A stretch of DNA of 64,000 nucleotides from Rhyzopertha dominica (taxonomy: Eukaryota > Arthropoda > Insecta > Coleoptera > Bostrichidae). The notes beneath the pieces were generated by a model. The model did no database searches, was not told the DNA's origin, and saw only the letters and a list, made by a program, of their open reading frames with translations. A program made the translations under genes and the position numbers. The stretch spans positions 35,302,257 to 35,366,256 of the forward strand of contig QCXZ01000003.1 in NCBI GenBank assembly GCA_025024175.1. The letters run 5' to 3'. Shown here piece after piece: positions 21,491-34,530 of this stretch (position 1 is its first letter; every line of letters starts with the position of its first letter).

Positions 21491-24400
21491 TGTTTATATA
21501 TCGCACCTCCTTTTCCGAGCAAGGGCGTTCTTCAAATTTGGCAATTTTCAAATGACGTGTGTATCCCCTTAAATGTAATATATATCGAACAACTGTTTAA
21601 TACCTTTAAACTTATTTTTTATTAGCACCAAACAATGTTATTAACTTCTTGTTTAAATACTTTAATGCATTAAATTTCTCTTACTTTTGCATATACATAA
21701 AAGTAATATAGTTCATTATTTTTCATGTTAGCATAACTATTCTTTATATTTCAGTAAAGTGTGGGTACTTCTTAGAGTAGTGTTAAATATAGTGTTATAA
21801 ATATGACCACAATAAGATTTTTTATTCAAATATAACTTGTAATTTTTCTCCATTTTACATATTATTAAAATTGATAAAATCGTGCGTCATATTTTGTTTT
21901 GGCACACAAAAGATTTAATTTTAGTATGATCTTTTTTTAATAAGTACAACACGAAGTCTCTAATGTAGTATGCAAAAGACACGAAAAATTTTAGTAATTA
22001 TACTTTACCAAATCTGTAATATCATTGTTTCCATTTGAATGTGATGGCTTTATGCCAAACAAGCATACCGCAATATACTTATAAGCCTAATTGACTCTAC
22101 TGCAATGTAAACATTCACATGCGGCCTCTTTTTGCCGAAAGATCACCAGCTATGGCTCGGTCAGTACTAAACTAAGTAAAGCAAATTAAGAGCATTTTTG
22201 ATCTAAGTAATTACAATAATTGAAGAACAAGTTTTAACAAAAGAAATATTTAAAGCTCTCATAACCATTTTGAGCGAGTGGAATAGGTCCATATAGTTTC
22301 AACTTGGGCATATAGCCTTGCCTTTGCACAAAGCAAATGTTATTAAACACGTCACCTCTACTTTGAGTTCTGATGCAGACGCACTGCCTATAAGCTTTCT
22401 GAGAAGCATCCGAGAATCCACGAAGTTCATAAGAGTCACTAGTACTTGTCTTATAATTCTTGGTGCAATGGGCCTGTTGCCCCCTTCTTTTTTTTATTGC
22501 AGAATATGAATATACATGAAAAATAATAGACCCCTGTTTATTTTTCGCAAAGCGCTTAGTTAATGCTTAAAAAAAGATTGTTTATGTTTAAAGTTTGAAT
22601 CTCTGACGTCACCGTTCTCTGGCGCGGTTAGTGCGGTGTAACTGTGTGATGTTGCCACGCCATTTTCTGATCCTGGCATTCCTGTCGGCCAAGATGAGGT
22701 TTCTGAAACCGAAGTCGCAGCAGCGTTGCCATTTTATTCCAAACTCGCAACCGTAATTATGAATTATAAAAACCTACACGCGAGTGGATGTGTTAAACGG
22801 GATTCGTTGTGAGTCGTTTTCACTGTACCTAAATATTAAAACGTAAAATATTAACTTGTAGCGCATATATCCCAAACAGAATTCATTTTATGGCAGCCGC
22901 AGGATAAGTCCATATTTCAAGTGATATTAAAACTGGAACAACTATTTATTAAGTAGGTAAACTCGTTTAACCCTGAGTTACAGCATGTATAGCTGCCATT
23001 ACCTACATCATTTTATTCAAGTTGCAACCTTTAAATAGCAAAATCGCCTAATTTGCGTAAAATCGAACGATCTGGCCACACAAGCTTCCATTCAAGTAAA
23101 ATTCGTCAATCATGTGTAAGTCAATTTTGGGTAAATTGTCCGAAGATCCCTTTACATAATCTTGCTCCATAATTGCACAGTCTATGTTTGAACAACAACG
23201 TACCAAGTAAATAAAAACAAAACCTTAACGCGTCCTCCGTTCTCAAACCAAAACGTAAACAAAGGCATAGAACCTAACCACAGAACATACGCGTGTTCAA
23301 CAGCGACAAAGGCGTTAAGCATGGAACAGGGCATCCGACGCATCGGCGCAATAGCGGAGTGCGTCTCCAGGAACGGTGACGTATCACGGAACATTTGAAT
23401 TTGGCGGAAAACCTTTAAAGATAAATATAAGACACTAAAACATTACAAATATTTTTTCTATTGCCAGCTTCTAACTCCATTAGGTCCAGGCAAAGTCCCA
23501 CATGTGTTATAATAACGATTTACTGGCAAGGGTAACAACCTCATTGTAAAAATTCAAAGGACATTTTACTAGAAAGACTTTTGCCTTCCCTAACTTTTAT
23601 AGGCAACAGTTTTTAAAGCACCAATGTTGGAATAATTTTTGTAGGACTAAGTAAACTAAGTGGATCAAACATTTGTGAAACATCAGACAAAGTACTTCTT
23701 TTTGTTATTCTTCCTTCCCGAGGAAGCCGTTTCACATTAAACTTGAGTACATCCGCTTCAAAGACCACAACAATGCCAAAGTTTTAATATTTTCATGGGA
23801 ATCCCTAACATTAATATTTCGGATTCAGTAGAAAAAAATGAGAATAGCAAGATTCACATGGCAGATTTAAGATCATGGAAATCGATGATTATATCATTAT
23901 AATAAAAAATTACATTGTATTATTTTTGAAACGAGAGTTTCAGTATATTTTCACTGATGCCATAACTATATCAAACAGCGAATAGCAAGATAACTCGCGG
24001 CACTATTTCCGTAAGTAAATGTGTTTAAATAATATACGGATCTCACCTTTGTTCCGGAACTACCAATACTTGACGGTACTATATTTTGGTTACGTCAGCA
24101 CAAACAATATAATCCTTGATCAAAAATAAAGCTTGCGCTCCATCAAATGAAATCTCTTGCAAGCAAAACATTTAGAATTACCTAATACATCAGATGGGAG
24201 TTTGCAAGGAATTGAAACTATGAAACGTCTTTCAACATTACAGATACTGTTTTGGCAAAGTGGGCTTTTCTTCTTGGAGAGAACGAATTTGCCTCGGAAT
24301 TTGCCTTTTAGGAATCTTCTAAGTTTCGCAGAATTAAAGAAGCAGTAAAGAATCGTGAAAATTGCAAAAAAGTCTCGTTATTTGGAATGCCCTAAGTAAC

Positions 24401-27242
24401 CATCTAATACTAATCCTAATTCAATTTTCTGAACAACTGGCTGATATCAACCAATGCACAGTATTACGGTGTTACATTAGTGGAAACAATTCAAAAAAAT
24501 ACAAGAAAGAATAAAATAATCTAACGCGTAAACCTAAACTGTGGAAATAATGGAATGCCCTGTATTACCTATTACAACACTTTTCACAGCAACATGCAGT
24601 AGCAAATTACGTTTACCATCAGACGCTCTGCCATTTAAAATGTTTAAGACATAAGTTACGTAGTAACTTTATTGTAAACTCTATGTGGCTGTTTGCAAAA
24701 TTACTAGGAAGTTTGTGTAGCTGCAGTTGTTAAATATGATTGCCGCCATGGCTAAACTTGTTAAAGTATTGCATTAAGCTGATTACTTTCATACTGAGAT
24801 TCTAGCATTTTAGTTAACCAGATTTATTTTAATTCTGCAAAGATGGGGATTTCATTACTAATATTATGTTTTTAGCGTTCTCTAGCAATCGCACAACAAG
24901 TCTTCGCGAACCATTACCTTACGATACCGTCCGGCTCTTCAATAAGCTAACCCAGAACATGTAATGCTCACAAATTCTTTGTAACGTTATCATTTAAATT
25001 TATTAAGCTTTAGGCAGGGCAGCTAAATTAAATAGAGTTTTGAAGTGATTAAATACCAAAAACCTTGATAAGCGCCTAAAAAGCGCGTCCCTCGCCATTA
25101 CGTGGCTGAAAATGACAACGTATCAATTACTTCAAAAGCGCTATCCTGTAAAGAAGGTCGCAAGTAGTGAAATTTTTGCATCTCAACTGTGTGGCTAAAC
25201 TAAATTAGGATTTGCATATATCTTTGACACATCTTCGTTAAATTTAGGTAATTCACTGATAGGTGGTTTTACGCCCATATATATAACAGCGTTACCAAGG
25301 CTATAGAATAAATATTTAGCTTACTGAACAAAAATATAAGTCTTCAAAAGCAGATCTGGGCGTCACTATCAAATTGTATACCGTCAAGTTCTAAATTAAG
25401 TTCTGAAACTGCATCAACGCCGATTTGCAACACAATTTTTGTCCGGCTCGAAGAACCATGCTTCTTAGTCGTTTGTTTGGAAATTAAAGCCTAGAAAAAT
25501 CTTCATTGGTTTACTGCAGTATTAACATTCGCAATATAGCAATTATAAGATACGTGTTAATTATTATTTATTAATTTAATCATTACAGAAGCAGGAATAT
25601 CTTGAGATTTATTATTTCTTCAATACAAATTCCAAGAAACAATATTTAGTATGAGTCGATAAATTTACTGTAACATACCTTCGATAGACGAATTGCAGTG
25701 TTTCTTAAAATCTTAGAACTGCTGGCAATGTAAAGAAGAGTTTGACTGGTCTTGTTAGAGTTTTGAGAAGAACGTTCCGGTCACTTTTGGCACAAAAGGA
25801 CCAAAGTCTTTTATTATAATTAATTCAATAACGGAAAAATAACATGAGGGTCTACAAAGAATGCAACTATTTTTAGCAGCTCATCTATTTTATGTCAAAA
25901 TGACATCTTACTTTGCCCCTTAGCGCTGGTGCGCGTAATTTTGGATCCAAACGGAAAAACATGTAGTGCGTGTTGAAGCAAACTGCTGAATCGATTACTG
26001 TTATGCCGTGTNAGTATTAAGGAACGAACCCTCATAGCACTCGCGTGCTGTCCGGGCCACACCGNTTGNTTTTNTCAGGGCTCGTGTACCGTGTTCACGA
26101 ATACGCATACTGAATTTCGAAAATATAAATTTTATTATTTCTTTATTCATTGTTCCCGCAACAGCCGATACGTTGCGCATATTTTAACAGAAACAGNAAC
26201 GCAGCCGTCTGATCGAGAGATAATTCAAACGAATGTGGAATAATTTGTCATGTTAACTTAGCAATTACACTACTTTTTCCGCAGATGACCTACTGATAGT
26301 TTTGTATAAATGACAATATTTTATGTTTTTACGGAAAATATGAAATAGTCCCATTTACTGCTATTTTCTTTGTTGGCCTTAATGCGATTGTATTGACTTT
26401 CAAATTAACCGGAGGGGAAGGGGGTTTTTCCAGGGGTAAATTCCAGAAGTATGCTGCGGAATATATACATATAAACGTTTATTAAGATGTGATTTTAGCA
26501 TAATTCTACCGAACCTCAATTAATCATATCACAAACAACAAAAATATACTCATAGGTTTTATAGTCTTTGTAATGCTCAACAAAGGAACTTCGTCGAATG
26601 GTCTGTTTTATGGAACAGCATACTGGAGTGACGGCAGCTACCAACTATAATTATTTTCAAACCATTGATGACCAAGACGAACTCTCTTTTTAGAACGGTA
26701 TCAGCTCTTGTAATTCATCAAGAAGAAAATAACTTTTTTCGATACTTCCGCGATTGTACTTTATCTTCAATATAAATAATTTAGACACTCATTAATCTAT
26801 TACAGATGCGTGACAACATCGTAGGCACTTTTTGTTCAATTTCTACCCACACAAACTGAAACACCTCCATGTAATTAGTAGCAGACCGTTTCATCATTCG
26901 CTGTTGTCGTTAGACTTGGCTATGCGACCTTAATGAGTTCTACGCTTTCATCCACTTTCTCGCGATTAACTTTTATTGAAACAAGTTTTCGCGAATCTTA
27001 GAGGTGTGGGCGGTAATCAAGATAAATGCATCAGTACCAGATTGATCCAAAACCTCAGCTTGGTAGCTGAATATGAAGATAACCTTTTTCAACCGTATAA
27101 ACAAGACATTAAGCAAGAGATAGCTATGAGGTATAGTAGACATATTCCTCTCTTTTAAGGTAGCGGCACCTCTGCTTTCAGTCTTTAAAAGTCTAAACCA
27201 AGCTTTCTATAGTTATAATATAAGGTATAGGGGAGAGTTTCC

Positions 27243-27468
27243 TTGAAACGGACAATAATTACTTTTTTAGGTTTAAAATTTTCTTTTGAACAAAAAGACT
27301 AAAATTGTATCGTTAGATTACGAGCAGGAGGTTTCAAATTTAATTTCCCATGAAAATCTAGAAAAAAGCTAGTCATAGGAAAAAAAAACGTTTCAACTTT
27401 ATTTCGTAAAATGTCCATTTCATGGAGCGTTGCACTTGTTATGGACAGCTACGCCCATGAAGTGGACA
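27243..27468. repeat. end boxes of the pogo-like element, left
   Basis: Copies of a 12-base box, consensus WTGAAnYGGACA, lie at 27243-27254 (+), 27412-27423 (inverted) and 27457-27468 (+). The outermost starts 13 bases from the element end, exactly as on the right side. Confidence 0.75.
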
Positions 27469-27500
27469 CTGGTACATAATACATAAAAATAGGTCGGTAT

Positions 27501-29400
27501 CTACGTTCTGTTGTGAAAAAAACATTTCAAAAGCATTTCTTGCAAAAAATTTAAGTCTCTTGTTATTCCACATGATTCGTGGTCCNACTTATTACACAAA
27601 CGATACTGAACAAATTCTTCTGCACTTAAACGATATTCACCTTTACACACTATGCAAGCGTCTTCCTTATAATTTGTATTTTCTTCATTTTCAGAACCAT
27701 ATTCTTCTTGCTCTAGTTGACTTAAATATTCTACAAGATCTCGTGGAGGTGGACATTCATCGAGGAGAGAAATTTGAGTGTCAGTATCTGAGTCACTAGT
27801 GTATTGTTTTTTTGCAACCTTTGAAACTTTTTTGTTCTTGACGTCCTTCTTCTTACCTTTCTTTCTTCCTTCTTGCGCCTTCATCAGTTCATTCTTTTCA
27901 GGTGTGTCTGTTATAATTGAGCATTTCCCTTTTTTTCGGCTACACGTTTGACCTGTTTTTCGTGGGGATGCTTTTGGATATGGTCTTAACATTTCGGGAA
28001 AAATTATTCTAAACTCTTCTCGTCCTTATTTCGTAATAGTTTTGTTTACAATACCGCTTGTAGAAGGACGGTTGGGATCTGAAGAAGTAGATGGCTGGTC
28101 TAAGATATTGTCGTTTTGTGTTAGATCCACTCTTGACTGTAAGACGGTAGGTGAACTACTATTGTCCTAAATTATAGACGCCAGATCAGGTCTGTCAGTT
28201 ATACTTGAAGGAAGGAAATCGTCGTCGGTGAAGATGTTAAGAGTTAAATGGGTATATCCCTTTTTTAAAGCTCTTGCAGATATTGCTGATTGTAAATGAC
28301 TCACTAAAAGCAGAATTAACAAACTCAGCAATCTCGTATATTGTTACAGATTTTCCTGGATTGCCTGTTAGCCAATTATTCATTGCTTGTTTGTACCTTG
28401 ACTTGAACGGACTATAAATTGCCACATCNAGGGGTTGCATTCGGTGGCTGCAATGCGAAGGCAATGTCAAAATTAGTATGTGGTTTTTTCTTGCAAAATC
28501 AATAACTTGTAGATTTACATGGGTTGAATGATTGTCCATAATAATTAAAGCTTTCTTGTCGACGGTTGGCTGAACATGATTCACAAAATGTTTCAGGGAT
28601 TCAACAAATATTTCTTCGGTCATCCAACCAGATGGATTTGCTAATCCTTTGGCACCAACGGGAGCTCCCTTAAGCATGTTATCTTTAAAATAAACTCGTG
28701 CGAATATGAATACAGGGGGAATTGTCCCCCCTGAAGCATTGATGAAAAAAGGACTGTTATCAGTGTGCTTCTTTCTGCCGAAGCAATTTGCCCAACTTGT
28801 TTCGTACCTCGAATGGCTATTACTTTTGGTGGTTTCGTGACTGTCACGCATCCTGTTTCGTCAAGATTCCATATCATGTTAGGTGCAAAATTGTGTTTCT
28901 TATATAATTTTTCTAAATTTGAAAAGAAAGTTGTGGTATTCGTGTTATTAAAACTGGAAGTTCTACTTAGGGATGTACTTTCGGGTTGACGTAGCGATAG
29001 CTCTTTGTGGCGACTCATAAATCCATGAAGCCAGTGGATGCCTGCTTTATTATTTTTATTCCATTCTGGTGGCGTAACCATTTTATTCGCTACAACAAAT
29101 TGGTAAGCCAGTCCTCTTGTCTGCGTTGTCGTCAAACCATGACACATCTTCGAGGTTGTTTGAAGGTAAGAGACTAATAGCTTCTCCTGGTCTTTAGTAA
29201 ACGTTTTTCTATTCCCAATATTCCTTATACATTTAAAATTGCCTCCTGGAGATTTTTTGTATTTTTTACCAAATCGGCCAATAAAGATTTCGAAATGTTT
29301 GCGATTTTGGCAACACTTCTTATAAAAAGTTTCTGATATATATAACAGCCTCCACTGCATCTTGAATATCTTCATCAGACTTCCTAACTCTTTTGGCCAT
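27501..29400 (-). pseudogene. pogo/Tigger-like transposase with C-terminal PHD-like motif
   Basis: The probable start is the ATG at 29400 (MAKRVRKSDEDIQDAVEAV), followed by a frameshift near 29330. The HTH region and then the DDE_1 core follow: WNLDETGCVTV (first Asp), after a second frameshift near 28800 NSPFFINASGG and IIMDNHSTHVN (second Asp), then HRMQPxDVAIYSPFK (third Asp; one N at 28430). A linker with one stop near 28169 runs through SRKKGKCSIITDTPEKNEL and a Lys-rich stretch. It ends in CIVCKGEY ... LCNKxDHESCG, a PHD-like Cys/His pattern, with the stop at about 27501. It is full length with about four lesions. Tigger-like insect proteins with such a tail are known. Confidence 0.9.
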
Positions 29401-29731
29401 CACAATCTATAAAAAATATGTTGAAAATTACTGAAAATTAGCTTCTGAAAAAAATGGATACATATCAATTTTTCATTTGAAAACATCAATTAATAAAAAA
29501 ATATTTATTATAACTTTTTAAATAAGGTTCTCGGGTTTAGGGTAAAATAAAAGATCACTTATTTACTAGCTTCTAAATTAAAAAAGGAGAGCGAGAAATT
29601 AAAATGGATTTAGTATAACATTTAGGAAGCAATAAATAAATAAATTAGTTGCCTACTTAAATGAAGAGAGAATAACTATCGCATTTTGCATGGCAAATAT
29701 CTTAACAACAGACAATAATTTTATATTTTCC

Positions 29732-30136
29732 TTGAATCGGACTATTGGTGCCCATAAATTGGACGTCCAATTCTTCGGGGCCAAGGTGTCCGGTTCAAGA
29801 AATATGTCCTCTTAACACGTAACCTCAAAATACGTTTCTGATATCATCACATACCTGTCTGATGAGAAACATCTCGCAATATTTGTATCCAAAGATCGGT
29901 TAATAATCGTCACTAGAAAGGGAGTTATTCACTTCGCAAATTCACATAAATATTTACTGTACCGACATCGCACTTTTCAATTCATGCCTCGTCATCATGA
30001 AGCGCGCCACTGATTTCACCTTTGTCCACGAGATGTCGCTTGACAACACATACATGAGACGTCAGTAGACGATGCTCCATTACTGTCGGGTATAGTAGGA
30101 TACTAAGCCGTCCGATTCATTGGCTGTCCAGTTCAT
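29732..30136. repeat. end boxes of the pogo-like element, right
   Basis: Copies of the same 12-base box lie at 29732-29743 (+), 29754-29765 (+), 29787-29798 (inverted), 30109-30120 (inverted) and 30125-30136 (inverted). The outermost ends 13 bases from the terminus. Role as transposase-binding sites is inferred. Confidence 0.75.
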
Positions 30137-30234
30137 AGGAACTCTCCCCTACTGTCCACGCCTATCGAAACAATAATACAACGAGATTTTGAAAGTGATG
30201 TCTTAAATTAAGCAGATTAGACTGTAATATATAC

Positions 30235-30960
30235 TAGAGCTCAAAAGAATGCAACGGAAGGTAATATTTTTGTAATATTTGTTGTTTGGTTTTTGTTTAG
30301 CACACAGATGGTTAAAACTTGGTTGAAGATGAACAAGGAAAAGTATCAACAATTGAATACATAATGTGTTGATTTGCCGCAGTTATTAGTATTACAGCAC
30401 TCTCTAACTCGCCGAAGCGTAGTCCATATCACATGGTCGATGGCTTCTTGTATGTGATTCCAGGTCTGTTAAATGGCTATTCCCACTTGGTACAAGTCCT
30501 TGGTAGATGCGGCAATTGCTGAAGTGTTCTGCTATTGCTGTTCTATTTGTGCTTTACTGGCGAAAAATCAGGATACCTTGCAGGGTATTTCAAAACCTCC
30601 GCCCCAGCATCTCTAAAAAGTCTATGCCTGGCGTTGTCTTGATGAAAGATGACGTTAATTAGGGATAGCTTCTTCTCGTTTTAAACTATCTCTCATGAGC
30701 TCCGGGAAAGGTCTATTTACTTCCAAGTCGTATAACGCCCCATACCATGATGTCCAGGAGTATTAGCTAGAGAAAATATACATTTTTTTCACCACGAAAC
30801 CATCTGACACGGCTAAGTCCTTCATGAAACCCTATGTAGAATCTGATACTCATCTTAAGATTAAGTTCCCTCTAGGTCCTTCTTAAATCTACATTAAATC
30901 GTCAAGCAACAAGGTGTGTGCAGGGAAGTCAGAGGTATCATCTAAAACGGACAATATTTA
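30235..30960 (-). pseudogene. Tc1-like transposase remnant
   Basis: Minus-strand pieces follow the order of a Tc1 transposase: MVWGVIRLGS near 30750, NVIFHQDNARHRLFRDAGAE near 30650, VLKYPARYPDFSPVKH, then after stops TLRRVRECCNTNNCGKSTHY near 30380 and a C-terminus ILPSVAFF followed by a stop near 30243. QDNARH and YPDFSPVKH correspond to the second Asp and the third acidic block. At least six stops or frame changes are present. It lies directly beside the pogo-like element but is unrelated to it. Element ends are not resolved. Confidence 0.75.
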
Positions 30961-31417
30961 TGAATTCCCATAATTATTGTCGAGAAAGTACACATTTCAT
31001 TGCTGTAACAATGGCATTCCAAACTTGTCGCGAATTATCGTGATGTTTACGTATCTCAAGGGGTCTTGGAAACCGTTCCTGACCACATTAAGCGATCCTT
31101 GGCTGACCAAAACGTCTTCGTCGCTGATAATAATTTTCTTCATACTCGCATTAGGTACTCTGAAAACCACTTAGTTGAGTAAATTGACGCACTGCACCAA
31201 TTCTAGGCATTCTAGCAAGGTATTCGAAAACACAGAATTGAGATAAAGCAGTAAAATTGCTCCTGCCTTTTTCTCAACATAAATAACACATACCTACTTA
31301 ACTCTTATTAGATTAAATCATATGTACAAGGTGGCTCCAGCATATTTACTAAAAGCGTACCAAATATACTGAAAACATTAAAAAGTTAAGGTTTGGTTTC
31401 CTTTTAAGTTTGCTGGT
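30961..31417. other. spacer without recognised genes
   Basis: Short chance frame at 30977-31174. TACAAGGTGGCTCC at about 31324 resembles a transposon terminus but has no partner in view. Confidence 0.35.
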
Positions 31418-31866
31418 CAAGTCTCGGTTACCCTATCTAAATTATTTTCCTCTAATGGAATAAATATTGCTTTTTCTACCGTAAGCAGTGTGTTTTCCCG
31501 TCTTGCCCGCAATAAAGACACAATTCCAGATTTAAATAATCCAGGCGTTTATATCTAGGATATGTAGGACAAACGGGAAGATCTTTTTTAATTCGAGGTA
31601 AGGAACAATTAAAACAATTCGATAAGTATAAAAATAAAGATATTGTAACAACAAATTCTTCGTTCACTAACCATTTATTGTTGAATAAACACACTGCCAC
31701 GCTAGACAATTTAAATTAATTACATTTGTGCAGTAAATCCTCAAAATTAAATTTTTTGGAAATTTTAGAAGTATATAAACTTATTTGCGAAAAATTTTTT
31801 ACTATTTTAAATGATTCTTGTAATTACAGTTGTCCTGTTCTAAACTATTTATTTGATCCAAATTAA
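31418..31866 (+). mobile_element. Penelope-like element fragment, GIY-YIG end
   Basis: The + strand reads LSKLFSSNGINIAFSTV, then NKDTIPDLNNPGVY. After a frameshift comes GYVGQTGRSFLIRGKEQ, then SSFTNHLLLNKHTATLDNLN, a stop, and LNFLEILEVYKLICEK up to a final stop near 31866. The linker, the GVY...GQTGRSF GIY-YIG nuclease signature and the closing His-containing helix match the C-terminal part of Penelope-like retroelements. The reverse transcriptase portion is absent upstream, so this is a 5'-truncated, mutated insertion. The RT-plus-nuclease protein would act at chromosomal DNA. Confidence 0.8.
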
Positions 31867-34040
31867 TATTACGTTTGTAGGTTACTTTTGGTTTATAGTC
31901 AAGTTTCCTGAGTTCTAAATTTTTTGACTTTGTCAAACGAATTATAAAAGTTCCTTTTTTCTCTATTTTTACCTTTTTTGTACTGACGATAACTACATTG
32001 TAGTCGAAAGCGCTCTACAATAAAATAAATAAAAGCATATAGTGGATTGCACTTAAAGAATAATTTTTTAAACATAAACTCATTAATAGCTAGGTAGGTA
32101 AATTTGCAGCCCAATAATTTTCAAGAAGTACCGCCATGTTTATGCGGCTGTGGCCATTTATTTGCCTGATTTGCAGTAGAAACTTGAAAAGTTCGCAAGC
32201 AATTGAAAACAAATTAATAAATCAGAAACATAATGGAGCCACTAATTACTGAACGTGGTTTACAATTATTGCCGAGGAAAGTACTTTTAACGCGTGTTCG
32301 CTTTATCAAACAAATTGTGGTCCTGTAACAGCAATAGTTAATTACATTTTAACAGTGGTAGGGAGGTAAATAGAGAAGTATATTTAGATGTTATCGCGGT
32401 CGGTTTTCATGGAACTGCCACCAATTTGGAGAGGACCAACGCAAGTGGGGGTAATTATGAGAAGCTCATAATTATTAGAGAACGTATGCGTTTTGTTGTT
32501 GTTGTTTCTTTTTATCATAATAGACGGTCCTCCAGCATTTTTTGTCTACGAATTTATCCCTTCTCCTGGGGTTAACTGAATCATGAACAATTTATAATGT
32601 AATCATTGCCAAACCGTTTGAATACATTATAGACGTTTACAGTAGCATGAGAAGATATTAAATTATTAAAACGGAATTATAAATTTAGTAGGCTGTTAAT
32701 CATTTTGTGTTTGTACTTTCGAGAACTCTTACTCCAACAACGCAAAGTGAGTCAAATGGACTTAGTGCAGTGTGGAACTGTGATACTATAAAATTTCCTG
32801 TAACCCAACATATTTAACTGACGGTGAGAACCTACACTGAAATTATTATATATTAATTACCTTTACCGTGGAGCTGTCACAAAAACACCTGTCTACAAAA
32901 GTGAATATCAGACGTATAAGTTATTTAATAGATGATTAACATTAATTATACTGCTAAGTGGGGCAAAGCCACCTCAACGTACTGCCTACCTACTTTAAAT
33001 TAATAACCCGAGTGTAAGGTGGAAAAAAAACGACCGCCCGTATCAGTTTCCGCTGGACTGAGTCGTGACGGAACATTTGGAAAAAATAGGGCTTTTAATT
33101 TATCTGTAACAACCGCAGCAATAAATTAACAACAAATCAAACATATGCAAATACCGAAATTAATATTCCCATTCGGGATTCGCCATTAATAAGTTCGCAT
33201 TCCTTTTATATCCCAAACCCATATATTAGCGTACAATTACTAATAATTCTTCCGTATGCTAATTTATTCCTTGGTTTGCTGGGATCGATATAATATCGTT
33301 ACATGCTGGCTGTCCGTGTTAATATTTAGTGGTAAAGATGAATGAATTAAAAGGTGGTCATGTATAGCTTGTTAAAGGTGCAGGACGCGAGCGTAAATTA
33401 TCGATCGGCATACTGCAGTCTTTGTTCTGCTGATATAATCGGAAGATCGGATGCAGCCTACATTAACCCATAATAAAACAGGAAGAAAACCAGTATGAGC
33501 CTAATGTAGACAGAAATACTGCATTGTTTTTTTTTTCGCGGGTATGTGANGCATCATATAAATATATATCAACTGTAATGTTATAATATATTACACATTA
33601 ATTAATTAATCATTCCCAACAATCAAATAATAAACAACTTAGTACAATAGTAGAACACAATAACTAAAGATTAGGTAGACTATACAACATACAATGTGAA
33701 AATTACCATCATGGAAACAATTAAATAACTTGGAGTCAAGCCGATTGAATAAATATTCAGATGTGTAGAGAATTTTGCCCACGCCCCTTATTACCCGCAA
33801 AAATAAACCCATGATCAATATTCCTTTGATATTACCGATATTACGAATTTGGTCTTCAAACCCAGACCAGAGGCTTTTGCAACTAATGTAAAAGTTAGGG
33901 ACTTGGACAAATTTGTGAATATCTGAGTTCGGTATAGCTTTGATGGTTTTTGAAGGTGACCATTTGGTAGAAATGATCATCACAGCTATCTAATAAAACA
34001 CATGTAGCAAAGCACATTCAAATATGCAACTTATATCCAA
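31867..34040. other. unique non-coding stretch; conserved-looking block 33000-33450
   Basis: No coding exon is evident. From about 32130 to 32600 and 33000 to 33450 the sequence is of higher complexity, with several TAAT cores, an octamer-like ATGCTAAT at 33256-33263 and an ATCGAT site near 33285. These are possible enhancers, without proof. One N lies at 33550. The minus-strand frame 33639-33983 is unrecognised. Confidence 0.35.
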
Positions 34041-34044
34041 GCTA

Positions 34045-34530
34045 TTTGATTTATTCATATCAGGATGTTCCACAATGAGCGCACGTTTGAAGGCATTCAA
34101 CTATGGAAAAAGTGTTTCAAAATAAGCGACTTTAATTTTCTGCTAAGAATCATAATACTACAACAGTTTTTACCGATGGCGAATAGCAAATCAACCTCAG
34201 GTCCGAGAGTATCAAAGGTAGCGTTTGGAGACGATCTCGTATTTCGTGTCGTACGAGTGATGGTCGTCAGTTAAAGAAACAACATTTAATTTTTAAACAC
34301 GAAAATACATAGCTTCAAAACACTCAAGCAAAATCAAGGCAACACAGCATGTTCCAGAAAGTTTTACAGATCCATTTACATGGAGCCGTAAACGGGTGAC
34401 GACCACACATCTCTTTTGCACTTTAAAAGCCTTGAGTGCATGAAAGGTTGTATCCCAAAACGGTACTCCACACAACATCCTGGAGATAACTTGTGCATGA
34501 TAAAAGACCGTACCGTTGCGTTGGTCTTTG
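34045..34530 (-). pseudogene. non-LTR retrotransposon fragment, C-terminal RT region
   Basis: The minus strand reads YHAQVISRMLCGVPFWDTT, then HALKAFKVQKRCVVVTRLR, matching the segment after the polymerase palm of jockey/CR1-type reverse transcriptases (YxxxxSxLxYGxxFWG...xFKLQKRxxR). Downstream DDHHSYDTKYEIVSKRY corresponds to the usual HxYxTR motif, and LNAFKRALIVEH to the final helix. Everything upstream, including the polymerase active site, is missing. The clade cannot be assigned. Confidence 0.6.

Larger units (their letters stand above)
19694..27227. other. unique non-coding stretch
   Basis: No coding exon is convincing in these 7.5 kb. It contains a solo arm at 21425, a candidate regulatory block at 20640-20760 and moderately GC-rich patches at about 22590-22820 and 23180-23400. 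The minus-strand frame in the last patch (23182-23394) matches no family I know. N calls cluster at 26012-26197, marking a poorly resolved segment. It could be intron of the 7746 gene or intergenic. Confidence 0.4.
27230..30149 (-). mobile_element. pogo/Tigger-like DNA transposon, 2920 bp, inactivated
   Basis: The ends read TA|GGGGAGAGTTTCCTTGAA at 27228 and, on the other strand, TA|GGGGAGAGTTCCTATGAA from 30151, so TA is duplicated as expected for the Tc1/mariner superfamily. The minus strand encodes a DDE_1-type transposase with a C-terminal PHD-like zinc motif. Iterated TGAAnYGGACA boxes occur at both ends. All parts are present, but the reading frame has several lesions. Confidence 0.9.

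Noticed and set aside
31324..31340. Left terminus of another TACAGGGTG-type element
   Set aside because: TACAAGGTGGCTCC has no inverted partner in the window.
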